From Candidatus Latescibacterota bacterium (GTDB lineage Bacteria > JAAXHH01), in contig JAAXHH010000129.1 in the NCBI GenBank assembly GCA_012270975.1, forward strand, positions 105,435 through 169,434: a stretch of 64,000 nt of DNA. Reading direction: 5' to 3'. Positions 36,232-44,780 of the stretch are shown here, piece by piece. The stretch's first letter is position 1. Every line of letters begins with the position of its first letter. Made by a program: the position numbers and the translations under genes. The notes beneath the pieces were generated by a model. That model was not told where the DNA came from. It saw only the letters and a list, made by a program, of their open reading frames with translations, and did not search any database.

Positions 36232-37002
36232 CTAGCGGCCCAGCCATCCCCCGTCGACGGCCAGAATCGCTCCGTGGACGTAGTTGGAAGCGTCCGAACT
36301 GAGGTAGACGACGGCGCCGCCCAGGTCTTTCGGCGCGCCCCACCGGCCGGCGGGGATACGTTCGGATATGGACCGGGAACGCACCGGGTCATTCTGCAGG
36401 GCCGACGTGAGGTCGGTGGCGATATAGCCCGGCGCGATGGCGTTGACGTTGACGCCTTTGGACGCCCACTCGTTGGCCAGAGCCATGACCAGTTGTCCGA
36501 CCGCGCCCTTCGACGCCGCGTAACTGGGCACGGTGATGCCGCCCTGGAAGGACAGCACGGACGCGGTAAACACGATCTTCCCCCGGCCGCGGGCGACCAT
36601 GTCCCGTCCGATCTCCCGGCTCAGGATGAACGGCGCGTTGAGGTTTACGTTCATGACCGTGTCCCAGTATTCGTCGGAATGCTCCTCGGCGGGCGCCCGC
36701 AACGTAAGCCCCGCGTTGTTGACGAGGATATCGATGACCGGGAAATCGGCCTTGACCCTGTGTATGAATCCATATAGCGCGTCCCGGTCGTTGAGGTCGA
36801 CGCTGTAGCCGGTAAACCGGCGGCCCAGGGCCGTGACGGCACTTTCGATTTCGCTGCCGGACGATGCCATCGACGCGCTTACGCCCACGATATCGGCGCC
36901 CGCTTCGGCGAGCGCTTCGGCCAGTCCCCTGCCGATACCCCGGCGGCAGCCGGTTACGAGGGCGGTTTTGCCGTCCAGTCTGAATGCGTCCAATATGGAC
37001 AT
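36232..37002 (-). CDS. Short-chain dehydrogenase/reductase (KduD-like)
   Basis: This is a 256-residue classical SDR with 'LVTGCRRGIGRGLA' (TGxxxGIG), 'NNAG', catalytic Ser in 'FTASVLSFQGG', 'YAASK' (Tyr and Lys) and 'APGYIATDLT'. The 'SILDAFRLDGKTALVTG' start and 'PAGRWGAPKDLGGAVVYLSSDAS' region are like 2-dehydro-3-deoxy-D-gluconate 5-dehydrogenase or gluconate 5-dehydrogenase. It is the first gene of the minus-strand group leading to PhyH, the candidate selenoprotein and TauD. ATG follows ACGGAGATTTC. Confidence 0.85.
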   Translation of the reverse strand: MSILDAFRLDGKTALVTGCRRGIGRGLAEALAEAGADIVGVSASMASSGSEIESAVTALGRRFTGYSVDLNDRDALYGFIHRVKADFPVIDILVNNAGLTLRAPAEEHSDEYWDTVMNVNLNAPFILSREIGRDMVARGRGKIVFTASVLSFQGGITVPSYAASKGAVGQLVMALANEWASKGVNVNAIAPGYIATDLTSALQNDPVRSRSISERIPAGRWGAPKDLGGAVVYLSSDASNYVHGAILAVDGGWLGR

Positions 37003-37145
37003 GAAATCTCCGTTCTAGAGCGTGTGCCGTTTGAGGGCAATGGTTCCCAAGCACGGTCAGCGGACCGCTTATGGACGACTAGAAAAAGTTGCCGCGCGAG
37101 TGGTTTGTCAACCGGGAAAGTGTGCAAGCCGGTGGGAACAGTCGA

Positions 37146-37361
37146 CTATTTCAGACCGGGGAAAAGATGCTCGACGATCTTCAGCAGAATGATCGTGATG
37201 ATGGGAATCGCACCGATCAGCAGGTTCAATTTGACTTCTATGGATTTAAGCCGATCCCGGATACTATGGTCCTTCGTATATACTTCCGAAAACAGCAGAT
37301 TGAGCCTGTCCGTTTCTGAAACGACGGAATCTGCCTTTATCCCTCCTGGATTGTCATTCAT
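37146..37361 (-). CDS. Small tail-anchored protein
   Basis: This 71-residue protein has a charged, helix-forming first half ('SETDRLNLLFSEVYTKDHSIRDRLKSIEVK', heptad-like) and a single C-terminal membrane helix ('IGAIPIITIILLKIVEHLF'). No family is recognised. ATG 37361 follows CGGAGAATGACAA, a good ribosome-binding site, which supports it as a real gene. The flanking 37003-37145 and 37362-37537 intervals hold nothing else I can support. Confidence 0.5.
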   Translation of the reverse strand: MNDNPGGIKADSVVSETDRLNLLFSEVYTKDHSIRDRLKSIEVKLNLLIGAIPIITIILLKIVEHLFPGLK

Positions 37362-37537
37362 TTGTCATTCTCCGATCCAGGGGTGGACGTTGTCTGCATG
37401 GATTTCTTCTTTAAGTCGAAGGCTGCCCTCTGGTTCTCGAGTCATTTGCAGGTTTTCGTACTAAGGGTAAGATCGACTGTCTTCTCGACGGGGGAAAGAA
37501 GGCGGGGTAGACGTAGAGGACCTCTTCGGTAAAGCCG

Positions 37538-39064
37538 TCACATGCGCGTCGGGGCCAGGTTCCAGGCTTGGAGTGAATTGAACCTGGCCGAGCCTCCGCG
37601 CGCGAACAGGCTGACGCCGATGCTGTCGGTCCGCGTGGGATAGATGCGCTGGGTCACGCATTGCCGGCGGTTGGCGAAGACCTCGAGGATCGACCGATCC
37701 AGGAAGATGCGCAGGGTCAGCGGTTCGCCCGGAGCCAGTTCGAAGGGCCCTTCCTGGGCAGTGACGTACTGCTCACGTTCTGACAGGTGCGGCTGAAGAT
37801 TGCGGTATCTGGTGTATTGTATTTCGCGGTCAAGCGACGACCGGCTGACGTCGACCCGAAGCACGGCGGCCTCCGTGTCGCAGGAGACCGCGGTTTCCTC
37901 CTCGCCCCCCGGGGAGCGCCGTACTTTCACGCCTACTTCCCGCGCATCCCTGGGATCAATCTCGACGGCCAGTTCCAGACAGTCCCCGCCGATTCCCTCG
38001 AGCGCCACTTCCGCATCGGCGGCGATGTCGATGGGGCCGTGCCGGCGGGCCTCGAGCCGCAGTACTTCCAGCTCCGGGACCGGATCGATCTGCAGGTGAC
38101 CACCGGGACCCAAAGACAGCAGCCGTGGAACGGTCATTGCGCCTGACCACCCAGATTCGCGTTCACGCTCGTTACCGCGCAGCTCGCGGATCCAGTCGAA
38201 GAAGACGCGCCTGCCCTTCGGGTCCAGCAGGGTCCGCGGTCCACCGAGATGCCCCCCTTCCCAGCTCAAGCGTCCGTGAATCTCGGGGTAAAACCGCTCG
38301 TCCCGGACCCGGCCGATGTAGTACTGACTTCCCTGCAGATGGCTGCAGAATAGCAGCATGTGCCGGTCGCCCAGGGGGAAGAAATCCGGCACGGCGCAGT
38401 CTTCGCCGCCTTCGGTCCACTCCCGCCGCGACTGGTAGAACAGATCGACGAACTCCCAGTTGCGCAAGTCCGGCGATTTGAACAGGTAGGCCGCGTCACC
38501 CCTGCCTTGCGGATCGCTCTTGTTGACGGCGGCGTAATACAGACCGTCGGCCAGCCAACCGCAGGGATCGTGGATGGTGTAACGGCCGTAGTCGGCGCTG
38601 CCCGCTTCCGGCTGGGGGATCACCGGATTGCCCGGATCCTTCGTCCACTCGATCAGCAGTTCGTCGCTGCTGCGGGCGAGGCAGAGACCGTCGGGATTGC
38701 CGTAGTAGATCAGTACCGGAGCCCCTTCCTTGCTGACTAGGGCGCCCCCGCTGTAGCAGCCTTTTCGGTCCGGCCCGTTTGCCTCCGGTGTCAGCGCCAC
38801 CGGATGGTGAACCCAGTGCACGAGATCGGTACTGGAGGCATGGCCCCATTGGATGAGATGCCAGTAGGCGCCGTGCGGATTGTACTGATAGAAGATGTGG
38901 TAACGGCCCTTCCAAAACAGGGCCCCGTTGATATCGTTCATCCAGGCCGCAGGCGGCGTGAAGTGATAGGCGGGCCGGTGCGGGTCGCGGGCCAGGGCGG
39001 CGGCGAGGTCGCCGGCCTCCCTGATCCGCGCTTCCATCTGTTCTATCTGGTCGTCGGCAGACAT
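37538..39064 (-). CDS. Glycoside hydrolase family 32 beta-fructosidase
   Basis: This is a 508-residue enzyme with a five-bladed propeller and a C-terminal beta-sandwich. The nucleophile motif is 'WMNDINGALFW' (Asp44; usually WMNDPNG). 'WGHASSTDLVHW' is typical. The RDP motif reads 'IHDPCGW' (Arg replaced by His), and the acid/base region reads 'GGEDCAVPDFFPLG' instead of the usual WECPDFF. The sandwich contains 'RIFLDRSILEVFANRRQCVT' (split at LDRSILEVFAN), the typical C-terminal signature. It has no signal peptide, so it would hydrolyse imported sucrose or fructosides. The start context GCGAGCGACTCT is weak. Confidence 0.85.
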   Translation of the reverse strand: MSADDQIEQMEARIREAGDLAAALARDPHRPAYHFTPPAAWMNDINGALFWKGRYHIFYQYNPHGAYWHLIQWGHASSTDLVHWVHHPVALTPEANGPDRKGCYSGGALVSKEGAPVLIYYGNPDGLCLARSSDELLIEWTKDPGNPVIPQPEAGSADYGRYTIHDPCGWLADGLYYAAVNKSDPQGRGDAAYLFKSPDLRNWEFVDLFYQSRREWTEGGEDCAVPDFFPLGDRHMLLFCSHLQGSQYYIGRVRDERFYPEIHGRLSWEGGHLGGPRTLLDPKGRRVFFDWIRELRGNERERESGWSGAMTVPRLLSLGPGGHLQIDPVPELEVLRLEARRHGPIDIAADAEVALEGIGGDCLELAVEIDPRDAREVGVKVRRSPGGEEETAVSCDTEAAVLRVDVSRSSLDREIQYTRYRNLQPHLSEREQYVTAQEGPFELAPGEPLTLRIFLDRSILEVFANRRQCVTQRIYPTRTDSIGVSLFARGGSARFNSLQAWNLAPTRM

Positions 39065-39187
39065 AGAGTCGCTCGCAGGTTGGCTGCCCGGGGTTTCAAT
39101 GAATATGTGCTTGCCATGTGCAAGGCATTCGGACGTAATTTACATCCAGATATTTGGCAACGCCAGCACGTCGAAAGTCGAGGAACC

Positions 39188-39877
39188 ATGATCATAGACG
39201 ACCCCCGATACGTCATTCGTTCGCTCAATTCGAACCAGACCTACTGGGAACAGGGCGTGTATCCGGCATGGACCGCCCTGAACTGTTACCGGCACTATCC
39301 GGACGGTGGGATTGGGACCGGGGTCGAGCCTCACTACCACGACAACGACGAGCTCTGGCTGTTCACCACAGGCCACGGAGAGGTCCGGCTGGACGGCGTA
39401 CGACACGAAATCACACCCAATACTCTGGTCTATACACCCATGGGTTGCGTGCACCAGTTCCAGATGTTCACGCCCTACGAGAACAACGCCATCGTGACAC
39501 GCCTGGAGAGGGCGGGCAGGCCGCTGCACCTCACCGTGGAGGAGTATGGGCCACCTGAGCCCACCGTGCCCGGTTTCGTCGTTCCCGGTGATATGAATAC
39601 CGGCCCCATACGGGATCCCGGCCCGCGGTGCCCCATCTCCGAATGGCGGCTGCAGCGGTATGAAGAGGTAAACGGCCACGTAGACGCCGTGCTGGACCGA
39701 AACGAGCACTGGATGGTGCTTAGCGGGGTCCTGCGACTGGTCCTGGACGGACGGGACGTTTCGCTCGAACCGGGGGATATCGCCCTGCTCAGGGCGGATA
39801 TTGCCCGCCGGTTATCCGCGGAAGACCGCAGCACCCGGGCGGTGGTCGTGCGGGAGCATCCACAAGGCGTCGGCTAG
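39188..39877 (+). CDS. Bicupin protein
   Basis: This is a 229-residue protein with two cupin barrels. The first contains 'EPHYHDNDELWLF' and 'GCVHQF', a complete metal-binding set. The second contains 'NEHWMVLSGVLRLVLDG' (split at HWMVLSGV) and 'LEPGDIALL', with fewer His residues. It is probably a small-molecule binding or isomerising protein linked to sugar metabolism because it is divergent from the fructosidase. ATG 39188 follows GTCGAGGAACC; the frame is open far upstream without meaning. Its stop overlaps the stop of the convergent gene by four bases. Confidence 0.75.
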   Translation: MIIDDPRYVIRSLNSNQTYWEQGVYPAWTALNCYRHYPDGGIGTGVEPHYHDNDELWLFTTGHGEVRLDGVRHEITPNTLVYTPMGCVHQFQMFTPYENNAIVTRLERAGRPLHLTVEEYGPPEPTVPGFVVPGDMNTGPIRDPGPRCPISEWRLQRYEEVNGHVDAVLDRNEHWMVLSGVLRLVLDGRDVSLEPGDIALLRADIARRLSAEDRSTRAVVVREHPQGVG

Positions 39878-40857
39878 TCTTCGCCGGTCGCCTGGTGGAT
39901 CTCGTCGAGCCAGACGACCATCTCGGCCGTGATGTCGTTGTGGGGCTCGGTCACGCCAATTTCCGGCCAGGCCCAGGCTCCGTTTTCCAGCTGGACTTCG
40001 ACCAGGTTGTTTCCTACCCTGATCGCCATGTCGCGGTATTTCCTCTCACCCGTCAGCGTGTACAACATGGCTGACGCCCAGCCGACCTTGCCGGCGCGCA
40101 GCAATCTGAAGTGATAGTCCCCCACGTGCTCGCAGAACCGCATGTACTCCCTTGCGAGATCCAGCCACTCCGCCTCGCCCGTGGCCATGTACAACCGGCA
40201 CAGGAAACCCGCCGCGATGCCGGGATGATAGAACGACTGGTCCCGTGATTCATCCCTGGTCAGGACGTATCGGAAGTCGTCGCCGTCCATCACCTCGGTG
40301 ATCAGCCCTCGTTCTCGGCCGAAGACCGTCCACAGTTCGCGGGGGTAATCGGGCTGTTCTTCCATCATGCGCCGCATCCAGGCGCCCACTGCCCTGGCCA
40401 CATCCAGCCTGCCGGTGTAGACGGCGCACCAGCCGCAGCCGCTCACGACCCAGAGATCCTGTTCGGTACTTCCGTCGCGCGCCTTCGGATGGGAGTAGAA
40501 GCCGCCGCTGGCGGGGTCGCGGAACCCGAGGAGAAAATCCATGCCACGCCGGGCGAGGTCGAAGGCACCCATGCGACACGCCGCCTTGATGACCCAGGCA
40601 TTGTGGTAGGTGTAGTAGTAGCTGTTCAGTTGATCGGCGGGACGTGGACCGAAATCGCCGTTGGCCAGGAATCCGTGTTGCCTGATCCAACTGAGCAGGC
40701 GGTTTGCCGCGTGAGACAGGCCGCACACGAGAAACGCGGCAGGTACCTTGTAGTATTCGGTGACGCCGAGACCGGGGTCGCCGAAACTGCCGTCCGCGTG
40801 CAACTGGCCGAGCAGGTAGCGGCCACCGCGGTCCCTCGCTTCCCTGAATGGACTCAT
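39874..40857 (-). CDS. Alpha/alpha-barrel (prenyltransferase/squalene-oxidase-repeat-like) protein
   Basis: This is a 327-residue protein of repeated helix-turn-helix units, with turn motifs such as 'GSFGDPGLGVTEYYKVPAAF' (split at DPGLGVTEYYK), 'DPASGGFYSHP', 'GWASAMLYTLTG' and 'NGAWAWPEIG'. The pattern suggests an alpha/alpha barrel as in glycosidases of the GH88/127 type or terpenoid-cyclase repeats. No DxDD or QW motif of squalene-hopene cyclase is present, so it is not a triterpene cyclase. The function is unknown. ATG follows GTCGGAGTACTGA. Confidence 0.6.
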   Translation of the reverse strand: MSPFREARDRGGRYLLGQLHADGSFGDPGLGVTEYYKVPAAFLVCGLSHAANRLLSWIRQHGFLANGDFGPRPADQLNSYYYTYHNAWVIKAACRMGAFDLARRGMDFLLGFRDPASGGFYSHPKARDGSTEQDLWVVSGCGWCAVYTGRLDVARAVGAWMRRMMEEQPDYPRELWTVFGRERGLITEVMDGDDFRYVLTRDESRDQSFYHPGIAAGFLCRLYMATGEAEWLDLAREYMRFCEHVGDYHFRLLRAGKVGWASAMLYTLTGERKYRDMAIRVGNNLVEVQLENGAWAWPEIGVTEPHNDITAEMVVWLDEIHQATGED

Positions 40858-41094
40858 TCAGTACTCCGACGTGTAGCGTTTGACAATCAAGTCCATCTGG
40901 CCTGTACCCAACCACACTTTCGTATTGAGATAATCCGAACCCGCTTCATGATTGGATTCTACATCGGATACATTACATTGTAAATCCGAACAGGGCATGC
41001 TTCTCGGCAACAAGGTCCTTTAATGTGCGCATTCGCACCCGGCGTTTCAATCTAAACCGCGACGCGGTCACCTGTGATGAGGATGGAACTGGAC

Positions 41095-41961
41095 ATGAAG
41101 ATAATGAGTGTTACGTGGTTTTGGATGCTTTCGATGTTTGTGGCTGGGTGTTCGAACGTCATCTATATTGAATCGGCGAACCAGAACAGCCGGGTCGACT
41201 ACGTGGTGATCCACGCCACCTCGGCGAATTACGCGGAATCGGTAAGATTGCTCACCACCCGGACCGGGTATCCGGTCAGCGCACATTACCTGATTCCCGA
41301 CGAAAACGACCCTACCTACGGTCACCGCCGGTTGCGTTTGCATCAATTCGTGAAGGAAAGCCAAAGGGCATGGCACGCCGGTGTCAGCTACTGGGCCGGG
41401 GATACGGGGCTTAACGCCCGATCCATCGGGATCGAGCTCGTAAACGAGTTTAGTTGCGTGTCGGATACGTCAGCTGTCGAGGAAAGCGGTCCGGACGCGC
41501 TCGTCTGTGATTTCCCGCCTTTCAGTGAAGCGCAGATCAAGATGTTGATTGAATTGCTTCGAGGGATTCAGCAACGGCACCCCCGCATTCGCCCGCTCGA
41601 TTTCGTCGCTCACTCCGATATAGCGGTCCCACACAGGCGCCGATCGGACCCGGGCCCCCTCTTTCCCTGGCGACGGCTGTACGACGAAGGCATAGGCGCC
41701 TGGTATGACGAGGAAGCCAGGTTGCGTTACATGGCGCAATTCGAGGACCAGCTACCTACGGTCGAAAGACTGCAGGCCGCGCTGCTCAGGCTCGGATACC
41801 TGGTCGAACCAACCGGCGAACTCGACCACCAGACGCGCTTTGCCCTACGCGCGTTTCAAATGCACTTTCGCCCCTCGGACTATGGCGGCGTGCCCGACGT
41901 TGAGACCGCGGCCATACTCTGGAGCCTGATCGATAAATACCGCGGCGGGTACCTGCCTTGA
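41095..41961 (+). CDS. N-acetylmuramoyl-L-alanine amidase lipoprotein (AmiD-like)
   Basis: This is a 288-residue protein. A lipoprotein signal ends in 'FVAGC' and is followed by an amidase_2 domain: 'DYVVIHATSAN' (zinc His), 'HAGVSYW', 'IGIELVNE' (Glu) and 'VAHSDIAVPHRRRSDPGPLFPW' (split at AHSDIA...SDPGPLFPW, zinc His). A C-terminal peptidoglycan-binding helical domain from about residue 225 contains 'LQAALLRLGYLVEPTGELD' (split at LRLGY) and 'TRFALRAFQMHF'. It cleaves the amide bond between MurNAc and L-Ala. Start codons at 41074-41095 are ambiguous; 41095 gives the compact signal. The 40858-41094 interval shows no other gene. Confidence 0.85.
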   Translation: MKIMSVTWFWMLSMFVAGCSNVIYIESANQNSRVDYVVIHATSANYAESVRLLTTRTGYPVSAHYLIPDENDPTYGHRRLRLHQFVKESQRAWHAGVSYWAGDTGLNARSIGIELVNEFSCVSDTSAVEESGPDALVCDFPPFSEAQIKMLIELLRGIQQRHPRIRPLDFVAHSDIAVPHRRRSDPGPLFPWRRLYDEGIGAWYDEEARLRYMAQFEDQLPTVERLQAALLRLGYLVEPTGELDHQTRFALRAFQMHFRPSDYGGVPDVETAAILWSLIDKYRGGYLP

Positions 41962-42169
41962 CCGTCGCGACCTGTCCCTTATGCCAGGGAGTGCAATTCA
42001 AAAAACGTCGAGAAACCAAATTGGGAACACGACTAATCAATAAATCTGCATGAGCGCAAGACAAGGAAATAAGGTAACGAGGACTGGAAATGCATAAGGA
42101 GTCCTGGTTCCAACGAAATGGGGCTGTCTTCACCGGATCTATCGCATTAAAGGAAGCAGTCAAACGACG

Positions 42170-42448
42170 ATGGCAACAACCCGTGATAACTGGACCTTTG
42201 GAGCGCAGATTACGACCGCCGCAGGAATGTTCGTCGTGACGCTCGGTATCCTGTTTATAGCGACGCTTACGTACTTGGATCGAGAAGACAAGGAGTTTCG
42301 GGATGGGGTTCGGTCGGAGTTGAAGGAAATGCGAACCGAATTCGCAGCCCTGCGAACCGAGTTTGTTTCGATGAGATCCGAGATTCACGACATGAATACC
42401 CGTCTCGGCAGGGTTGAAGGGTATTTGAGGGTATCCGGTGATGAGTAA
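42170..42448 (+). CDS. Small membrane-anchored coiled-coil protein
   Basis: This 92-residue protein has one N-terminal membrane helix ('AAGMFVVTLGILFIATLTYL') and then a charged coiled coil with an internal repeat (MRTEFAALRTEFVSMRSEI). This small TM-plus-coil design recurs in the next gene. The family is not recognised. The ATG at 42170 has AAAGGA about 14 bases upstream, so the start is only fair. The 41962-42169 stretch holds no supported gene. Confidence 0.5.
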   Translation: MATTRDNWTFGAQITTAAGMFVVTLGILFIATLTYLDREDKEFRDGVRSELKEMRTEFAALRTEFVSMRSEIHDMNTRLGRVEGYLRVSGDE

Positions 42449-42557
42449 CTCATCCGCAGGAGGTGAATACTCATGTCCAAAAACAACCCCTCCCGTTCCC
42501 GTCCAGCCATCACGCTCAAAGCGGAACGGTGTCGAAATCGCACAGAAGGAGAGCAGT

Positions 42558-42800
42558 ATGGCGATTGTTGATTATTTGATGCCGGCGGCCGTGATTCTGG
42601 TGGCGGTGTTGGGTTGGATATTCAGTTGGATTTTCTTCCTGAGGGGCAAGATGGTCGAAAAACGTGAATTGGATACAGCCAAGACCGACCTGATGAGGGA
42701 GATCGGAACATTACAAGAAAGGACGATGGCAGATATCGCCGAATTGCGAGCAGATGTAAGAGAAATCAGGCATGACGTAAAGACCTTACTGTCACGATAA
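42558..42800 (+). CDS. Small membrane-anchored coiled-coil protein
   Basis: This 80-residue protein has a single N-terminal membrane helix ('PAAVILVAVLGWIFSWIFFL') and a charged coiled-coil tail ('KRELDTAKTDLMREIGTLQE', then 'IAELRADVREIRHDVKTLL'). The start at 42558 has a perfect AAGGAGAGCAGT. It is similar in design, not in sequence, to the gene at 42170 and to the reversed one at 37146. Function unknown. Confidence 0.55.
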   Translation: MAIVDYLMPAAVILVAVLGWIFSWIFFLRGKMVEKRELDTAKTDLMREIGTLQERTMADIAELRADVREIRHDVKTLLSR

Positions 42801-42827
42801 AAGGAATTTTCCGCCTTCGAGGGCGCC

Positions 42828-43415
42828 CTACAACTTCCCGAAGATCATCGACACACCCAGGCTGAACCACTTCCAGTCGTCCTGGGCCACGTTGTACTGG
42901 ACCTGGAGGCTGAATCGACCGATCAACAGACCGACTCCCGGGGATACGATCAGGTCTCTTTCCGTGACAAAGCCCGCTTCCTCGTTCGTGCCGGAGATAT
43001 CGTCCCGCCGCGTTCTCTTGTACACGACGCCAGCGGAGCCCTGCAGGAACAGCCGTTCCAGGGGGTAGTACCGCAGACCCAGCGTAATGGGAATGCTGGA
43101 GTAGTCCCCTTCAATCCGGTCGGCGATGCCATCCAGGTCCTTGTCGACGAAGTCGCCCAGTTCCGGACGGGTTTCGAACGCCTCGCTGCCGTAGGTGACA
43201 TAAGCCCCCGAGGCGATGAGCTGGGATCTATAGCTCAACCAGTAGGTGAGCGCCGCATGGGCGCCGTATCCATAATCATCTTCGACCAGGCCGGCCAGGC
43301 CGGATGTGGGCCGGGCTGCCTCGGCGCCGAGATTGAAATTCAGTTGTCCGTAGACCGGATGGGTGAAAGCGCCGAGTACGGCTGCGAATATCAGTGCGCG
43401 TATTCCCTGTGCCAT
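42828..43415 (-). CDS. Outer-membrane beta-barrel protein
   Basis: This 195-residue exported protein has a signal peptide (MAQGIRALIFAAVLGAF, cleavage near VYG-Q). Alternating-residue strands follow, such as 'YGAHAALTYWLSYRSQLIAS', 'IPITLGLRYYPLERLFLQGS', 'GVGLLIGRFSLQVQYNV' and 'WKWFSLGVSMIFGKL', the last ending in an aromatic/hydrophobic strand as outer-membrane barrels do. It contains one calcium-loop-like 'DKDLDGIAD'. It probably belongs to the OmpW/OmpA-like eight-strand barrel class. ATG 43415 follows AAAAGGGAAATGGA. It is 37 bases after the citrate synthase gene. Confidence 0.7.
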   Translation of the reverse strand: MAQGIRALIFAAVLGAFTHPVYGQLNFNLGAEAARPTSGLAGLVEDDYGYGAHAALTYWLSYRSQLIASGAYVTYGSEAFETRPELGDFVDKDLDGIADRIEGDYSSIPITLGLRYYPLERLFLQGSAGVVYKRTRRDDISGTNEEAGFVTERDLIVSPGVGLLIGRFSLQVQYNVAQDDWKWFSLGVSMIFGKL

Positions 43416-43452
43416 TCCATTTCCCTTTTTGATTTGAAGTCCGATCCGTGGG

Positions 43453-44619
43453 TTACGCGGGGCGCTCATCCATGGGTACGTAGACGGCTTCTGTCGGACC
43501 CGTATACTCGCCCACCGGCCGGATGATCCGGTTGTCGGCGTACTGCTCCAGGAGGTGGGCGGTCCGGCCGGTGATGCGGCTGCAGGCGAACACAGGGGTG
43601 AACAACCCGGTCGGGATTCCCATGGTGGAGTAGACCGAGCCGGAATAGAAATCCACATTGCACGCGATACCCTTTCGGTCCATCATGGTTTTCTCGATCA
43701 CGCGGGACATTTCATGCCACTTCAGGTCGCCCGACTTTCGGCCGAGTTCCTCTGAAAGCCGGCGCAGGTGCGTAGCCCTGGGATCCTCCGTCTTATAGAC
43801 GCGGTGCCCGAAGCCCGGGATTTTCTCTCCGGCGGCCAGCCTGTCGTTCACGTAGTCCTCGGCGCCGGCGGTCTCCCCGATCTCGTGAAGCATGTCCATC
43901 ACGTCCCTGTTGGCGCCTCCGTGCAGGGGTCCTTTCAGCGTTCCGATGGCGGACGTGACGGCCGAATGCATGTCCGACAGCGTGGCCGCGGTCACCCGGG
44001 CCGAAAAGGTCGACGCGTTCAATTCGTGGTCGGCGTGCAGGATCAGGGCGACGTCAAAGGCCTTGGCGTGCTCAGAGTCCGCCACCTCGCCACTCAGCAT
44101 GTACAGGAAGTTGGCTGCGTGGTCCAGGTCCGGATTCGGCGAGATGGGGTCGCCGCCGTTCGAGATCCGCTGCCATGCAGCGGTTACGGAGGCGAACTGG
44201 GCGGTCAGCCGCACGGCTTTGCGCAGGTTCGCTTCGCGGGTGTGGTTCGCCGCGTCCGGGTCATAGGCGGACAGGAAAGACACGGCCGAACGAAGCACGT
44301 CCATGGGCGCCGCGTCGCGCGGGATCGCCCGCAGCAAATCCAGGATTTCTTCACGCAAGGCTCTGCTGGCGAGAAGCTGTTCGTTGAGTTCGGCCAACCG
44401 GTCCGGCGATGGCAGGATACCGTGCCACAGCAGGTAGGCGGTTTCCTCGAAAGTGGAATGGGCGGCCAGGTCGTGTATGTCATAGCCCCGGTAGAGCATT
44501 CTACCCTGCAGGCCATCAATGAAACAAATGGCCGATCTCGCGGCTACGACGCCCTCCAGACCCTTCTGAACCACCCCGGTCCCTTCCAGTTGAATGCCGG
44601 TTTTTGCCGTGAAGAGCAT
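43453..44619 (-). CDS. Citrate synthase (or 2-methylcitrate synthase)
   Basis: This is a 388-residue type-II-like enzyme with catalytic residues 'LILHADHELNAS' (His), 'KGPLHGGANRD' (His) and 'NVDFYSGSVY' (Asp), plus 'GFGHRVYKTEDPRA' (oxaloacetate and CoA binding). The length matches the short bacterial citrate/2-methylcitrate synthases rather than the E. coli form. The in-frame ATG at 44682 would add 21 residues without family similarity, so 44619 is chosen. It condenses acetyl-CoA (or propionyl-CoA) with oxaloacetate. Confidence 0.9.
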   Translation of the reverse strand: MLFTAKTGIQLEGTGVVQKGLEGVVAARSAICFIDGLQGRMLYRGYDIHDLAAHSTFEETAYLLWHGILPSPDRLAELNEQLLASRALREEILDLLRAIPRDAAPMDVLRSAVSFLSAYDPDAANHTREANLRKAVRLTAQFASVTAAWQRISNGGDPISPNPDLDHAANFLYMLSGEVADSEHAKAFDVALILHADHELNASTFSARVTAATLSDMHSAVTSAIGTLKGPLHGGANRDVMDMLHEIGETAGAEDYVNDRLAAGEKIPGFGHRVYKTEDPRATHLRRLSEELGRKSGDLKWHEMSRVIEKTMMDRKGIACNVDFYSGSVYSTMGIPTGLFTPVFACSRITGRTAHLLEQYADNRIIRPVGEYTGPTEAVYVPMDERPA

Positions 44620-44709
44620 AGCGCGGCGACCCGGCGGTGTCAAGGTGTTTTTAGCCCCCGGCGCGCTTTGGAATGACTCCATGGATTCGGCTTCACATCG
44701 GGTTTTTGT

Positions 44710-44738
44710 TTGGCAATTGGACCCCGTACATTTATCTT
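44710..44738 (+). promoter_or_regulatory. Sigma70-like promoter for apaG
   Basis: TTGGCA (44710-44715, five of six) and TATCTT (44733-44738, four of six) are separated by 17 bases in an AT-rich gap between divergent genes. The predicted leader to the ATG at 44781 is about 36 bases. Confidence 0.45.
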
Positions 44739-44780
44739 ATACATCTTCGATTTCGTGTGTCGCATCTCCGGAGCAAGACG

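Noticed and set aside
39874..40857. Squalene-hopene or oxidosqualene cyclase
   Set aside because: The helix-pair repeats look similar, but QW motifs and the DxDD or DCTAE catalytic motif are absent and the protein is about half the size.
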